Shown: positions 51,289 to 59,786, numbered from the stretch's first letter. The stretch: 64,000 nucleotides of DNA from Lentihominibacter butyricus (GCF_025567305.1 NZ_JAOQJP010000011.1:62001-126000), one strand, 5' to 3'. Numbers and translations are program-made. The notes: a model not told the origin generated them from the letters alone.

Positions 51289-53307
51289 ATGGCACTGCAA
51301 ACGCCTGCGGAACAAAAGGTATACACATCAGTGTACACGAATTTTAAAGGAGTAGATTTCACAAATGATCCGACACAAGTGTTCAAGAGGCGAAGCCCTG
51401 ATGCCCTGAATATGATACCGGATGACGGAGGCACGCCATATAAACGTACCGGATGGAGGGTCGAGTATAGTCCTAAAACACAGGCACAGGAAAAAGAGAT
51501 AAGAGATATGTGGTCGTTTGATTATGCAGACGAATCACATTTGATATACACAAAAGGCAATGGCGTGTACAACGCTTTTGGAGGTAATGAAATTCCGCTA
51601 ATCACACTAGACGGTGATACTTCAAACGTGGTGGGTGTCTTTTTTAATGCTGTTTCGGGAGGTGCATTTTACATTCTGGCTGATAGTGTTCTTCGAGAGT
51701 ATACGGTCAAAGTGTCAAACGAGGAAAAGGAGTTTTACTTCAAGGAAGTACAAACATATGTGCCGACGACTCTTATCGGTAGAAGTCCAGCCGGCGGAGG
51801 AACTGTATATGAAAATGTAAATCTTTTGACGAGAAAGAGGAAAGAATCATTTCTTGGCGACGAAAGCTCTACAGACTTCTATACATCGGCTCCGATCGCA
51901 AGCGGCTCAGAAACGGTGAAAGTAAAGAATAGCTCGGGCGACTATGAAATTCTTGAAAAAGGAACTGGATATACGATCGACTATACTGTCGGTAAAGTAT
52001 CGTTCTCGGCAGCAAAGCCGCCAGTCGTTGCAGGAGAAGACAATGTCCTGATAGAGTACACGGCAACAGGGACGAGTCCTGCAGCGGAACAATTGAAACG
52101 CTGCACTGTTGCTTCGGTTTATAACGGAAAAGTTTTCTTGAGCGGTGCATCAGGAACATATAAGTCGTATGTGTGGTATTCGGCGTTTGAAGATGCAACG
52201 TATTTTCCTGACTTGAGTTACTTCGTTGTGGGCGATGATTTCACCTCCATAATGGGGCTTATAGATCTGGGGGAGTATCTCGGCATAGTGAAGGAATCAA
52301 ACCCTGCGAGCAGTACTATCTTTCTGGCGTACGCATTGACGTTCGATGAAAACTCAACGTATGCGGTAAGGCAGTCGATAACTGGCGTGGGTGCAGTTTC
52401 GAAGAAGTCGTTTAACTCACTGAATGGTGAGCAGATATTTCTGTCAGAAGACGGGCTATATGGAATATCAGCAGTTATGTCCAGCGAAAGTGGGAATTAT
52501 TTTGCAACAGCGACCGTTATGAATAGAAGCTATTTCATCAACAAGAAGCTGCTTCAGGAAGAAAATCTTGAAAAGTCGGTATCGATAGTTTGGAATCGCT
52601 TTTATATTCTGTGCGTAAATGACCATTGCTACATTATGGATGGCACGCAAAAAAATTCGTGGGCGACAGAGCGTTCTAATATGCAGTATGAGTGTTATTA
52701 CTGGGAAAACGTGCCGGCCACATCATTTTGCGTGCATAACAAGGAACTGTGGTTCGGAACGGCAGACGGGAAAATATGCAAATTCAAGTCCGCTGCGGAA
52801 TATGGCAGTGAAGCTTTCAATGACGACGGCATGCCGATCGAATCGCATTGGACAACCATTCTGGATAATGACGGCGCAACGCACTATTTCAAAAATATGC
52901 AGAAGAAGGGTTGTTTAGTCACTATCCAGTCTGCGGACAGGAACATCTCAAACACTTCAGCGGAGGTATATATAAGGGCTGATGAAAATAAGCCGGTATA
53001 TATCGGAGCGGTTGCGGCGGCAAACGTAGATCTGCCGCAAGATTTTTATATCAAGAAGAAATTCAAAAAATACAAGAGACTGCAGTTCATCATCAAGAAC
53101 GACCTGTTGAATGAAAGCTTCGGCGTGCAGGAAGTTGTAAAGCTATACACGATGGGCAACTACTCGAAGAATCGCATAAATAATGAGATTGAGACTTACA
53201 CGCTTATCGTTGACCGTGAAAGCAACTTGTATGTTTCAGGTCATGACGTAGATTCATTGAAAATGATTTACGAACCTGACACAGGCTTCTTGTTTTACGA
53301 GGAATAG
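51289..53307 (+). CDS. Stabilisation protein-like (P22 gp10-type) tail hub component
   Basis: 672 aa, beta-rich, starting with KVYTSVYTNFKGVDFTNDP and RRSPDALNMIPDDGG, like stabilisation or packaged-DNA plug proteins of short-tailed phages. Starts directly after the adaptor's stop. Likely forms the tail base to which the fibre proteins attach. Confidence 0.65.
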   Translation: MALQTPAEQKVYTSVYTNFKGVDFTNDPTQVFKRRSPDALNMIPDDGGTPYKRTGWRVEYSPKTQAQEKEIRDMWSFDYADESHLIYTKGNGVYNAFGGNEIPLITLDGDTSNVVGVFFNAVSGGAFYILADSVLREYTVKVSNEEKEFYFKEVQTYVPTTLIGRSPAGGGTVYENVNLLTRKRKESFLGDESSTDFYTSAPIASGSETVKVKNSSGDYEILEKGTGYTIDYTVGKVSFSAAKPPVVAGEDNVLIEYTATGTSPAAEQLKRCTVASVYNGKVFLSGASGTYKSYVWYSAFEDATYFPDLSYFVVGDDFTSIMGLIDLGEYLGIVKESNPASSTIFLAYALTFDENSTYAVRQSITGVGAVSKKSFNSLNGEQIFLSEDGLYGISAVMSSESGNYFATATVMNRSYFINKKLLQEENLEKSVSIVWNRFYILCVNDHCYIMDGTQKNSWATERSNMQYECYYWENVPATSFCVHNKELWFGTADGKICKFKSAAEYGSEAFNDDGMPIESHWTTILDNDGATHYFKNMQKKGCLVTIQSADRNISNTSAEVYIRADENKPVYIGAVAAANVDLPQDFYIKKKFKKYKRLQFIIKNDLLNESFGVQEVVKLYTMGNYSKNRINNEIETYTLIVDRESNLYVSGHDVDSLKMIYEPDTGFLFYEE

Positions 53308-53318
53308 GAGGCGAGCGT

Positions 53319-53747
53319 ATGAAACTAAATCGAAAAGACTATAACGCATCTATTCCTGAGCTTGTTAAGGCAATTGAGCAGTTGCAAGGAAACCAAGGAA
53401 AACAAGGTCCGCCTGGAATCAATGGAGCGTCTGCTTATGAAGTCGCTGTCAGAAATGGCTTTGTAGGAGACGAGGAAGCATGGCTTGCGTCACTCAAAGG
53501 AGAAAAAGGTGATCAGGGTAAACAGGGTGAAAGAGGTCCGCAAGGGGAACAAGGAAACCAAGGCGTTCAGGGCGAGCAAGGTGTCCCAGGAGAAAAAGGT
53601 GACACGGGAGCTACTGGACCGCAGGGCGAGCAAGGCGTTCAAGGTATCCAAGGGCCTGTAGGTCCGCAAGGTCCAGAGGGAAAGGTCGGCACATTTGAGT
53701 ATGATGATGCAACAGGGAACCTTTACTATATAGAACCGGAGGAATAA
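53319..53747 (+). CDS. Collagen-like fibre protein
   Basis: 142 aa. Residues about 30-125 include Gly-X-Y triplets (GKQGPPGINGASAYE, GPQGEQGNQGVQGEQG) interrupted by a NGFVGDEEAWLASLKG carbohydrate-binding-like link. C-terminus GTFEYDDATGNLYYIEPEE. Likely a triple-helical fibre shaft. Confidence 0.8.
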   Translation: MKLNRKDYNASIPELVKAIEQLQGNQGKQGPPGINGASAYEVAVRNGFVGDEEAWLASLKGEKGDQGKQGERGPQGEQGNQGVQGEQGVPGEKGDTGATGPQGEQGVQGIQGPVGPQGPEGKVGTFEYDDATGNLYYIEPEE

Positions 53748-53750
53748 AAA

Positions 53751-54191
53751 ATGGCAAAACGATTTATTGGAAACGTTAAGGGTGTGAGTATCACTGCTTT
53801 TTCATGGGAATATTATCTTTCCTCTAGCAAAACCGTTCTTGATGGTGGTTCGTGGTCGGAAAGCCCGCCAACGTTGGGAAATAACAAATACCTGTGGATG
53901 CGTTCGAAAGTAACTCTCTCGGACAGTACGATTCAATATACTACACCGGTATGTGAAGGCGTATGGGAAGAAATTTACGGCATTTATGCCGAAGGAGAAA
54001 AGATAGATGGAGCCCTCGAAGACATAACAAACCTAAAAAGTCGTATGGAGGCGGAAGAAGACAAAATACAGGACATTGAGCACGGCGGTACCGGGGCTAC
54101 TACAGCGGCTGCAGCAAGAGAAAATTTAGGCGTTGCGATATCTGCAGAGACAAAGCAGATGTTCGCAGCTGCGGGGTATCCGATCGAGTGA
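53751..54191 (+). CDS. Fibre/tail protein with HGGTGATTA motif
   Basis: 146 aa. A beta-sandwich-like N-terminal part (SSSKTVLDGGSWSESPPTLGNNKYLWMR) and the C-terminal HGGTGATTAAAARENLG, common in tail fibres just before a distal receptor-binding module. Overlaps the next frame by 4 bp of coding potential. Confidence 0.65.
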   Translation: MAKRFIGNVKGVSITAFSWEYYLSSSKTVLDGGSWSESPPTLGNNKYLWMRSKVTLSDSTIQYTTPVCEGVWEEIYGIYAEGEKIDGALEDITNLKSRMEAEEDKIQDIEHGGTGATTAAAARENLGVAISAETKQMFAAAGYPIE

Positions 54192-54205
54192 GGAAGGAGG
54201 AAAAC

Positions 54206-54589
54206 ATGGCAGGAATAAATGACATAGACAGCAGCATACAGAATCTGATCAAGATGACAAACAGCAAAGCAGTGTTAGTGAAAGCGTACGAGAATCCGAG
54301 CGTGTCAAGCTCGTTTCCGAATCAAAAATTGCCGATGGATTTGTCGGATTGCGACCTCGTTGCGGTGATAGGAGTTACTGATACAAGTTCTAACACAAGA
54401 CTTGTGCCGCTGATTGTTACAAAAGTTGGATTAGGTGGAATTTATGTAAATGCGGGCGGTTCAAGAAGATATTTTAGGGTCTATGAGGACGGTATAAACT
54501 TTGATGCAGTTTATCCGGCATCGGCAACAGGAGATTGCATACCGTACCTTGTTTACCGAATAAAACTTTCTGGGGGGGGTACGGCTTAA
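54206..54589 (+). CDS. Fibre tip-like protein A, ending after a G8 tract
   Basis: 127 aa. SIQNLIKMTNSKAVLVKAYENPS then a beta-rich domain. Start at ATG 54206 after AAGGAGGAAAAC. The last codons contain eight G in a row at about 54572-54579, giving LSGGGTA and stop. A one-base slip would read on past the intergenic region. Confidence 0.55.
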   Translation: MAGINDIDSSIQNLIKMTNSKAVLVKAYENPSVSSSFPNQKLPMDLSDCDLVAVIGVTDTSSNTRLVPLIVTKVGLGGIYVNAGGSRRYFRVYEDGINFDAVYPASATGDCIPYLVYRIKLSGGGTA

Positions 54590-54646
54590 GACGTATCTTC
54601 AGCGTCTTGAAACGCTTTGTAGGCGTTTTGCAAGGAGGTGTTTGTT

Positions 54647-55075
54647 ATGGCAACTAGCATAATAGACAAAGCCTTGCAGGCGATCTTGAAAATGTTGCAA
54701 AAGAAAGACGAGCGTGTGTTGCTCTGGGAAAATGCTAGTCCAACTAGTTTGTTCAGTGCGCAAAGCATAGATATAGATGGCACGGGGTATGACTGGTGCC
54801 GCATAACTGCGTATACTTCAGGGGATTTGATAACGGTTGACGTGCCGATGAACACAAACGGGGTGCTTCGTGATTTTACACACGATACAGGTACGCAAAC
54901 GGAAGGACTTTACTTGTGGACTAGGCACTTCAGAGCAACAACTACTAAAGTCACATTTGAAAAAGCGTGGTTGCGTCTCACAAATAGCGCGTCATACTCA
55001 ACGGACGGTTCTCAAAACATGCTGATTCCACAGGAGATCTATGGAATAAAATCTTCGGGGGGGCAAACTAGCTAG
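54647..55075 (+). CDS. Fibre tip-like protein B, ending after a G7 tract
   Basis: 142 aa. IIDKALQAILKMLQKKDERVLLWENASPTSLF parallels the start of the preceding gene, then a beta domain. AAGGAGGTG ribosome site. Seven G at about 55059-55065 give SSGGQTS and stop. Confidence 0.55.
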   Translation: MATSIIDKALQAILKMLQKKDERVLLWENASPTSLFSAQSIDIDGTGYDWCRITAYTSGDLITVDVPMNTNGVLRDFTHDTGTQTEGLYLWTRHFRATTTKVTFEKAWLRLTNSASYSTDGSQNMLIPQEIYGIKSSGGQTS

Positions 55076-55113
55076 CCTATTCCGCAAGCTTCTTGTAAAG
55101 GGAGGTGTGCAGA

Positions 55114-55518
55114 ATGGCAAGTAACAGCAATCAGGACGAATATAACAAGGCGCTGCAAAATCTGCTGACGATGTCAGATGAGCATATTGTAGAACAAGCG
55201 ATAACAGCGAATGGGCGAGAGGGCTACACGAAATGGGCTTCAGGGAAAATTGAGCAATGGGGCGTGGTGGCATTCCCTGCGACATCCGGGGTAACAACAG
55301 CAGTGGTAACGTTTCCGACTGCATTCGCGAACACGGATTTCAATTTCGTAATGTCAGGCGGGCGAAATATAGTATCAGGCAACACGCTGATAGAAGGGGA
55401 CACAGGCGCAAATACAAAGCGAACGACAACGACCACAGCGGTGCGATGTGAAAAAACCGGAGAGAATTATACTAAAAACGCATATTACAGAGCTGTTGGA
55501 GTATGGAAAGAGGTGTAA
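55114..55518 (+). CDS. Fibre tip-like protein C
   Basis: 134 aa. ALQNLLTMSDEHIVEQ start parallels A and B; then KWASGKIEQWGVVAFPATSGVTTAVVTFPTAF, a motif common at the ends of phage fibres (in two blocks). Likely receptor binding. No G tract. Confidence 0.6.
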   Translation: MASNSNQDEYNKALQNLLTMSDEHIVEQAITANGREGYTKWASGKIEQWGVVAFPATSGVTTAVVTFPTAFANTDFNFVMSGGRNIVSGNTLIEGDTGANTKRTTTTTAVRCEKTGENYTKNAYYRAVGVWKEV

Positions 55519-55522
55519 ATCA

Positions 55523-55804
55523 ATGAAAACGAAAAAGTTATTGTATGCATTAAATTTAGATGCGGACGGCAGAATACTGTCTGCTACATACGAAACATAC
55601 GCGGCGCCGGGCATGCCGATCGTCGAAGTGCTACCGGACGGCGACATCACGGACTATAAATACATAGACGGATCATATGTCTATGATCCACTGACGAAGC
55701 CAAAACCGCAGCAGGAGGAACCGTCGGTGGAGGAAGACACACTGTCGATGTTGGTAGAACACGAAGAAAGAATCATTATGCTTGAACTCGGATTGACCGA
55801 GTAG
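55523..55804 (+). CDS. Hypothetical tail-associated protein
   Basis: 93 aa; LYALNLDADGRILSATYETY and PDGDITDYKYIDGSYVYDPL, a form common in small phage tail-end proteins (XkdW-like position). GAGGTG ribosome site. Confidence 0.6.
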   Translation: MKTKKLLYALNLDADGRILSATYETYAAPGMPIVEVLPDGDITDYKYIDGSYVYDPLTKPKPQQEEPSVEEDTLSMLVEHEERIIMLELGLTE

Positions 55805-55817
55805 AAAGGAGAAAAAC

Positions 55818-55961
55818 ATGCTGTACAGAATGTTAAAGAGACTGATCGAATTAGGTAAAATCGAAGGGTTAGAAGAACGCATTGACGTGTTCTTTGCAGC
55901 CGGAAAAATCACAGAAGACCAGTATAACGAGCTCATGGAATCACTCAGGGGTAGAATATGA
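55818..55961 (+). CDS. XkdX-like small protein, 47 aa
   Basis: MLYRMLKRLIELGKIEGLEE then a helix with AAGKITEDQYNELM, a form of XkdX family. AAGGAGAAAA ribosome site. Confidence 0.65.
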   Translation: MLYRMLKRLIELGKIEGLEERIDVFFAAGKITEDQYNELMESLRGRI

Positions 55962-56245
55962 AGAAGTTAATAGTTTCGATATGCGTCGTTGCGGCTCTAG
56001 TAATAGCTGCGGCGGCGTATTTATTTATGACGACACCGAGGTCGGCCGAACCGGTCAGCTATACAATATACGTAAACGATGACGGCAGTGCGACAATCAA
56101 AATCGACAGCATAAATAATGTAGTACAGCTGCACAAAGATGTTGAAGTCGCAGGAAAGATATTCAAAGCCGGGACGGTGATATTACCGGGAAACGGCGAC
56201 GAGGTCTACTACGAATATACACGAAAGGACAGGGTGATTAAATGA
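55958..56245 (+). CDS. Membrane-anchored or secreted small protein
   Basis: 95 aa: an N-terminal hydrophobic helix (LIVSICVVAALVIAAAAYLF) and a beta-rich outer part. Overlaps neighbours by 4 bp each. Could be a lysis regulator (spanin or antiholin role not shown). Confidence 0.55.
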   Translation: MKKLIVSICVVAALVIAAAAYLFMTTPRSAEPVSYTIYVNDDGSATIKIDSINNVVQLHKDVEVAGKIFKAGTVILPGNGDEVYYEYTRKDRVIK

Positions 56246-56448
56246 AAACACTGAGAAACAAAAAGTGGTGGAAGGCAGCAGGAGTGCGAGCAATCAAGAC
56301 GATGGCGCAGACGGCTATTGCGGCGATTGGAGCATCCACAATGATTACGGAAACGAATTGGGTCATGGTGGGATCCGCGACAGTGATGGCGGGTTTGCTC
56401 TCTATTTTAACATCGGTGGCAGGGCTGCCAGAAGTGGAGGAGAAATAA
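56242..56448 (+). CDS. Holin, r1t family-like
   Basis: 68 aa with two hydrophobic helices; WWKAAGVRAIKTMAQTAIAAIG and WVMVGSATVMAGLLSILTSV then GLPEVEE are typical of phage r1t-type holins. Makes holes for the amidase. Confidence 0.85.
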   Translation: MKTLRNKKWWKAAGVRAIKTMAQTAIAAIGASTMITETNWVMVGSATVMAGLLSILTSVAGLPEVEEK

Positions 56449-56756
56449 TGAAAAAACTTTTTATATCACAGCCCATGAAGAGCAAAAGCGATGAGGAAAT
56501 ACTTCGTGAAAGAGAACAGGCGATTGATAGTGCGCAAAGGTGTCTTGGGGAGCCTGTGGAGGTAATTGATTCATTTTTTCAAGGTGCACCGGCAGGCGCA
56601 AAACCTCTGTGGTTTTTAGGAAAATCGCTTGAACTGCTTTCGGATGCAGACATCGCATATTTTGCTAAAGGTTGGCGCGATGCAAGAGGATGCAGGCTTG
56701 AACACGATGCAGCGAAGGCATATGGTATTACAGCGATTTGTGTAGAGGAGGTGTAA
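56448..56756 (+). CDS. DUF4406 / nucleoside deoxyribosyltransferase-like protein
   Basis: 102 aa. KKLFISQPMKSKSDEEI, LLSDADIAYFAKGWRDARGCRLEHDAA resembles the deoxyribosyltransferase-like fold with Asp and Glu in catalytic-like positions. It is inside the lysis cassette, sharing the stop/start base with the holin. Role unknown. Confidence 0.7.
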   Translation: MKKLFISQPMKSKSDEEILREREQAIDSAQRCLGEPVEVIDSFFQGAPAGAKPLWFLGKSLELLSDADIAYFAKGWRDARGCRLEHDAAKAYGITAICVEEV

Positions 56757-56757
56757 C

Positions 56758-57033
56758 ATGGGAAGCAAGGAATTTGAAAAGCTGTGTATAAAGTTCGTAA
56801 AGGACTACACGAACAAACATATAGATAAAACTGACAAAAGGGATCCGGTCACGGAAGAAGATATTTTCATTGTCTGGAGTTGCAAGACTTTGCAGAATAA
56901 CAAAGCTCTTCTGAGCACAACCGTATCAGATGGCATGTATTACGAATGCACATATAACGGTGATAAAGACGAGATGTATGTAGATGCGTATAAGAAATGG
57001 GAGAACATTGTCGTCTCAGGAAGGGAGGCATAA
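56758..57033 (+). CDS. DUF6275-like phage protein
   Basis: 91 aa; FVKDYTNKHIDKTDKRDPVTEEDIFIVWSCKTLQNNKALLSTTVSDGMYYE matches (in parts) a small family found in Firmicutes phages. Unknown function. Confidence 0.7.
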   Translation: MGSKEFEKLCIKFVKDYTNKHIDKTDKRDPVTEEDIFIVWSCKTLQNNKALLSTTVSDGMYYECTYNGDKDEMYVDAYKKWENIVVSGREA

Positions 57034-57034
57034 C

Positions 57035-57802
57035 ATGGCAAGAGTATACATAGATGCAGGCCACGGCGGAAGCGATCCGGGCGCAGTCAAATATATCGTT
57101 GAGCGCGATGTGAATCTGGTCATGGCATTAGCCTGCCGTGACTATCTGAATGCGAACGGCGTGATCACGAAGATGTCGAGGACGAGCAATAGCACAGATA
57201 CATCGATCAACAGCATGGCGCGCGAAGCGAATAGCTGGGGCGCTGACGTTGTAGTGTCAATCCATAACAACGCCGGGGGCGGAGATGGATTTGAGGTCTA
57301 TCATACAGCCAGCGGCGGCATAGGAAAAACCTTGGCGCAGAACATCGAAGCAGAGGTCAAGAAAATCGGGCAGAACTCGCGAGGACTGAAAACACGCAGA
57401 GATACAGACGGAACAGACTATTATGGCATGATCCGGCTGACAGAAGCGCCGGCAGTCATCTGCGAGGGAGTCTTTGTTGATAATGCAACAGATGTCCAGA
57501 TTGCAGATACTGCAGAAGAGCAGCGAGCGTTCGGATATGCGTATGCGCGTGGGATCCTCAGGACTTTGGGCATCGCAGATAATGGACTTCCCGGTGCATC
57601 CGGATCCGCAGCAACTACAGGCACGTTCAAGGTCAAAGTAACGATCAAGGACCTTTATATCCGAACAGGCCCGGGCACAAAGTACGCAACGAAGGGCTTC
57701 ATCAAGCCTGGCGTTTATACGATCGTTGCGACGCAGAACGGATGGGGTAGATTAAAGTCCGGCGCCGGATGGATTTACCTTGCTTATGCCGTGAGGATAT
57801 AA
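57035..57802 (+). CDS. N-acetylmuramoyl-L-alanine amidase endolysin
   Basis: 255 aa. Amidase_3 domain (1-180): zinc ligands in DAGHGGSDPGA, ERDVNL and SIHNNAGG; catalytic Glu in VICEGVFVDN. C-terminal SH3-like domain (about 195-255: VTIKDLYIRTGPGTKY, LKSGAGWIYLAY) binds cell wall. Start at ATG 57035 after AGGAAGGAGG. Confidence 0.92.
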   Translation: MARVYIDAGHGGSDPGAVKYIVERDVNLVMALACRDYLNANGVITKMSRTSNSTDTSINSMAREANSWGADVVVSIHNNAGGGDGFEVYHTASGGIGKTLAQNIEAEVKKIGQNSRGLKTRRDTDGTDYYGMIRLTEAPAVICEGVFVDNATDVQIADTAEEQRAFGYAYARGILRTLGIADNGLPGASGSAATTGTFKVKVTIKDLYIRTGPGTKYATKGFIKPGVYTIVATQNGWGRLKSGAGWIYLAYAVRI

Positions 57803-57812
57803 GGAGGTGTAA

Positions 57813-58103
57813 ATGGACTGGCTGCAAGATATTTTACTGATGTTCGGCACCGGAGGAGTGACATCCATAATCCTCCGGATAATAGATAGAAAATCACTAA
57901 CGAGGCAGACGCTTTCTGTGCTTACATATTCGACGCTGTCCGGAAAGGTTGAGCACCTGCTAGATCAGGACTATGCGACTCCGGAACAGCGCCGAGAGAT
58001 CGAACATTTACATAAGCTTTATAAAGCGCACGGCTGGAACGGTGATATGGAGTCGAGAATGGAAAAAGTGCGAGCACTTCCGACGAAAGATTTAAACAAA
58101 TGA
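57813..58103 (+). CDS. Phage lysis-associated membrane protein
   Basis: 96 aa: an N-terminal membrane segment (LQDILLMFGTGGVTSIILRI) and a charged cytosolic part. AAGGAGGTG ribosome site. Last prophage gene, followed by a terminator. Confidence 0.55.
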   Translation: MDWLQDILLMFGTGGVTSIILRIIDRKSLTRQTLSVLTYSTLSGKVEHLLDQDYATPEQRREIEHLHKLYKAHGWNGDMESRMEKVRALPTKDLNK

Positions 58104-58106
58104 AAT

Positions 58107-58146
58107 GATCCCCCTAATCACTACGGTGTGACGGGGGATTTTTTGT
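58107..58146 (+). terminator. Terminator of the prophage late operon
   Basis: ATCCCCC / GGGGGAT stem with inner CGGTGTGACGG part, followed by TTTTTTG. Confidence 0.8.
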
Positions 58147-58291
58147 TCATACCCGGCTCGGATTTTCCGTGAAATTTTCCGTAAAATTATCTAAATACCA
58201 TAAAATGCAGTGAAATGTGTTAAAATCTAAAACGTTGAAATTTCAACATTATGAAACACTTTGCATCTCGGCGAAATTGTATATGAGCTGT

Positions 58292-58367
58292 TTCGAATCC
58301 TGTCATCCCGACCAGTATGAACGAAAAACCCTTTGAAATTTCAACGTTTCAGAGGGTTTTTTGATGC
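58292..58367. repeat. attR, right prophage attachment repeat
   Basis: Identical to 25934-26009; holds the 3' part of tRNA-Pro and its terminator. The match continues imperfectly for about 40 bp. Upstream 58147-58291 is AT-rich with TTGAAATTTCAA at 58235-58246. Confidence 0.9.
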
Positions 58368-58446
58368 TGCTTGTTCTATGGGAAAGTGTGCGATTCTATT
58401 GGATTTTATGGGAGACTTTTGTGCAAAAGTTGTAAAAAATTTGGGC

Positions 58447-58563
58447 TTAGCATTTGATCTTCCGTGGTTTCTTCTTTGGTCTGACAACGGTAACCTTGTT
58501 TCTGGTTTTCCGGGCGATTCCAGGCAGTTTATTTATAGCTTCGATTTGCACATCCTGTTTGAC
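58447..58563 (-). pseudogene. 3' remnant of an older related integrase
   Basis: On the minus strand it encodes VKQDVQIEAINKLPGIARKT and RNKVTVVRPKKKPRKIKC then a stop, an in-frame match to the last 38 or so residues of the prophage integrase with several substitutions. Sequence upstream of it is unrelated. It lies outside the prophage, beyond attR. Confidence 0.85.
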
Positions 58564-58631
58564 CGGTATATAAAGACGTACAGACATGATAATACAGTTG
58601 AATGCCATGGTGGAAATAATGTAAAATATAT

Positions 58632-59786
58632 ATGCAATGTACAGAGGAAAGGAAGGTGCAGGAATTGGTTTATCCTGATAAATCGGTATCGCGGTTTGTA
58701 GCAGATATGTCTGAAAAACAGATCTCAGCTCGTGAACTTTTTAATGTGGCACTGCTGGACGAACTACAGAGGGATTTCGGACTGAAGAAGGCAATGATCC
58801 TGATCTTTGATACGGATGGGAATTTTCTTTCATGGATAACAAAAAAAGGGATAGAGGAAGCGGCGCCGGGTCATGCGTATTCCGAGATCATGCCCTATGA
58901 TAAAATGCGGCAGGAGATGTACAGGGAAGCAGTTCGGGATGAGCTGACTTATTTCAATCATGAGCCGAGGATCTACAGAGCTTCAGACTATTATGAGGAA
59001 GGGCAGTATGACAGCTCCCGTTTTGCACAGTGGCTGGAGAAGCAGTTCGGAGGTCACTATGTGCTTTCACTTGCTTTCGGGTTGAATGCATATATACAGA
59101 TCTCTTTTTTCAAAAGTTTTGAGGAAGGAGATTACTCTGATGAGGAGATAGAGAATTTCAAACAGATATATCAGTATATAGCGATGACATACTCGGGATT
59201 CAAAAAGCATGAACAGACTAAGATCGTGTCGGAAATCAAGGATGAGATCATTTCATCAGGAGAACGTGCGTATCTGATAACCGATGATTTTACACATGTG
59301 ATGGGGTACAGCAAGGAGGCTGTGAGGCTTTTGACCGGCATATGCGGAGAAGCGATATCAGTGCAGCTGGAAAATGGCAGACCATGTTTGTGGCTGCCGT
59401 TTCTTCTGGGTATAGACGCAGGAAGTGCTGAAGAGGATGGCGCTGTAGTCAAAAAAATAAAAAATCTCGTATTCAAGATCTATACATATGACCAGAGCTA
59501 CAATCACGGGATCATAGACCGGTATCACTGGATCGCGATTTCACAGAAGGATTCAGTAAAACAGAAATCATTCGAGGAACTCTCGCTGACTGCAGCTGAG
59601 CGAAAAGTGGCTGTTTTTCTGTGCAAGGGTCTCACTTATCAGAAGATAGCAGATGAATTATGTATCAGCTACCATACCGTAAAAAACCACGTGCAGAACA
59701 TTTTTTCAAAGTGCGGGGTCAACAGCAGATATGAGCTTTATGAGATATTGAACGGTGCTGTGAGTGAAGACGAGTCGGAAAAATAG
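58632..59786 (+). CDS. LuxR-type transcriptional regulator
   Basis: Up to 384 aa. A long sensor region without a domain I recognise, with a PAS-like second part (AYLITDDFTHVMGYSKEAVRLL). The C-terminal LuxR HTH is clear (LTAAERKVAVFLCKGLTYQKIADELCISYHTVKNH). Start uncertain: ATG 58632 lacks a ribosome site; GTG 58656 or TTG 58665 after GAGGAAAGGAAG fit better. Lies upstream of the glycyl-radical genes and may control them. Confidence 0.8.
   Translation: MQCTEERKVQELVYPDKSVSRFVADMSEKQISARELFNVALLDELQRDFGLKKAMILIFDTDGNFLSWITKKGIEEAAPGHAYSEIMPYDKMRQEMYREAVRDELTYFNHEPRIYRASDYYEEGQYDSSRFAQWLEKQFGGHYVLSLAFGLNAYIQISFFKSFEEGDYSDEEIENFKQIYQYIAMTYSGFKKHEQTKIVSEIKDEIISSGERAYLITDDFTHVMGYSKEAVRLLTGICGEAISVQLENGRPCLWLPFLLGIDAGSAEEDGAVVKKIKNLVFKIYTYDQSYNHGIIDRYHWIAISQKDSVKQKSFEELSLTAAERKVAVFLCKGLTYQKIADELCISYHTVKNHVQNIFSKCGVNSRYELYEILNGAVSEDESEK

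Larger units (their letters stand above)
25934..58367. mobile_element. Prophage integrated in tRNA-Pro, about 32 kb
   Basis: Bounded by a perfect 76-bp direct repeat with the integrase next to the left end. It encodes lysogeny, early, head, fibre and lysis functions. Head genes resemble the P22-like podovirus set; no tape measure or tail tube is seen. It carries up to three toxin-antitoxin loci (type III at the left, Panacea and type I in the middle). All essential modules look intact apart from the uncertain DNA-ejection proteins. Confidence 0.92.

Noticed and set aside
53319..53747. Host collagen-like surface protein
   Set aside because: The Gly-X-Y gene lies inside the phage late operon between the hub and fibre genes, so a phage fibre shaft is the better reading.
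58333..58701. 122-codon rightward frame across attR
   Set aside because: It crosses the att repeat and runs antisense to the integrase remnant; no ribosome site.
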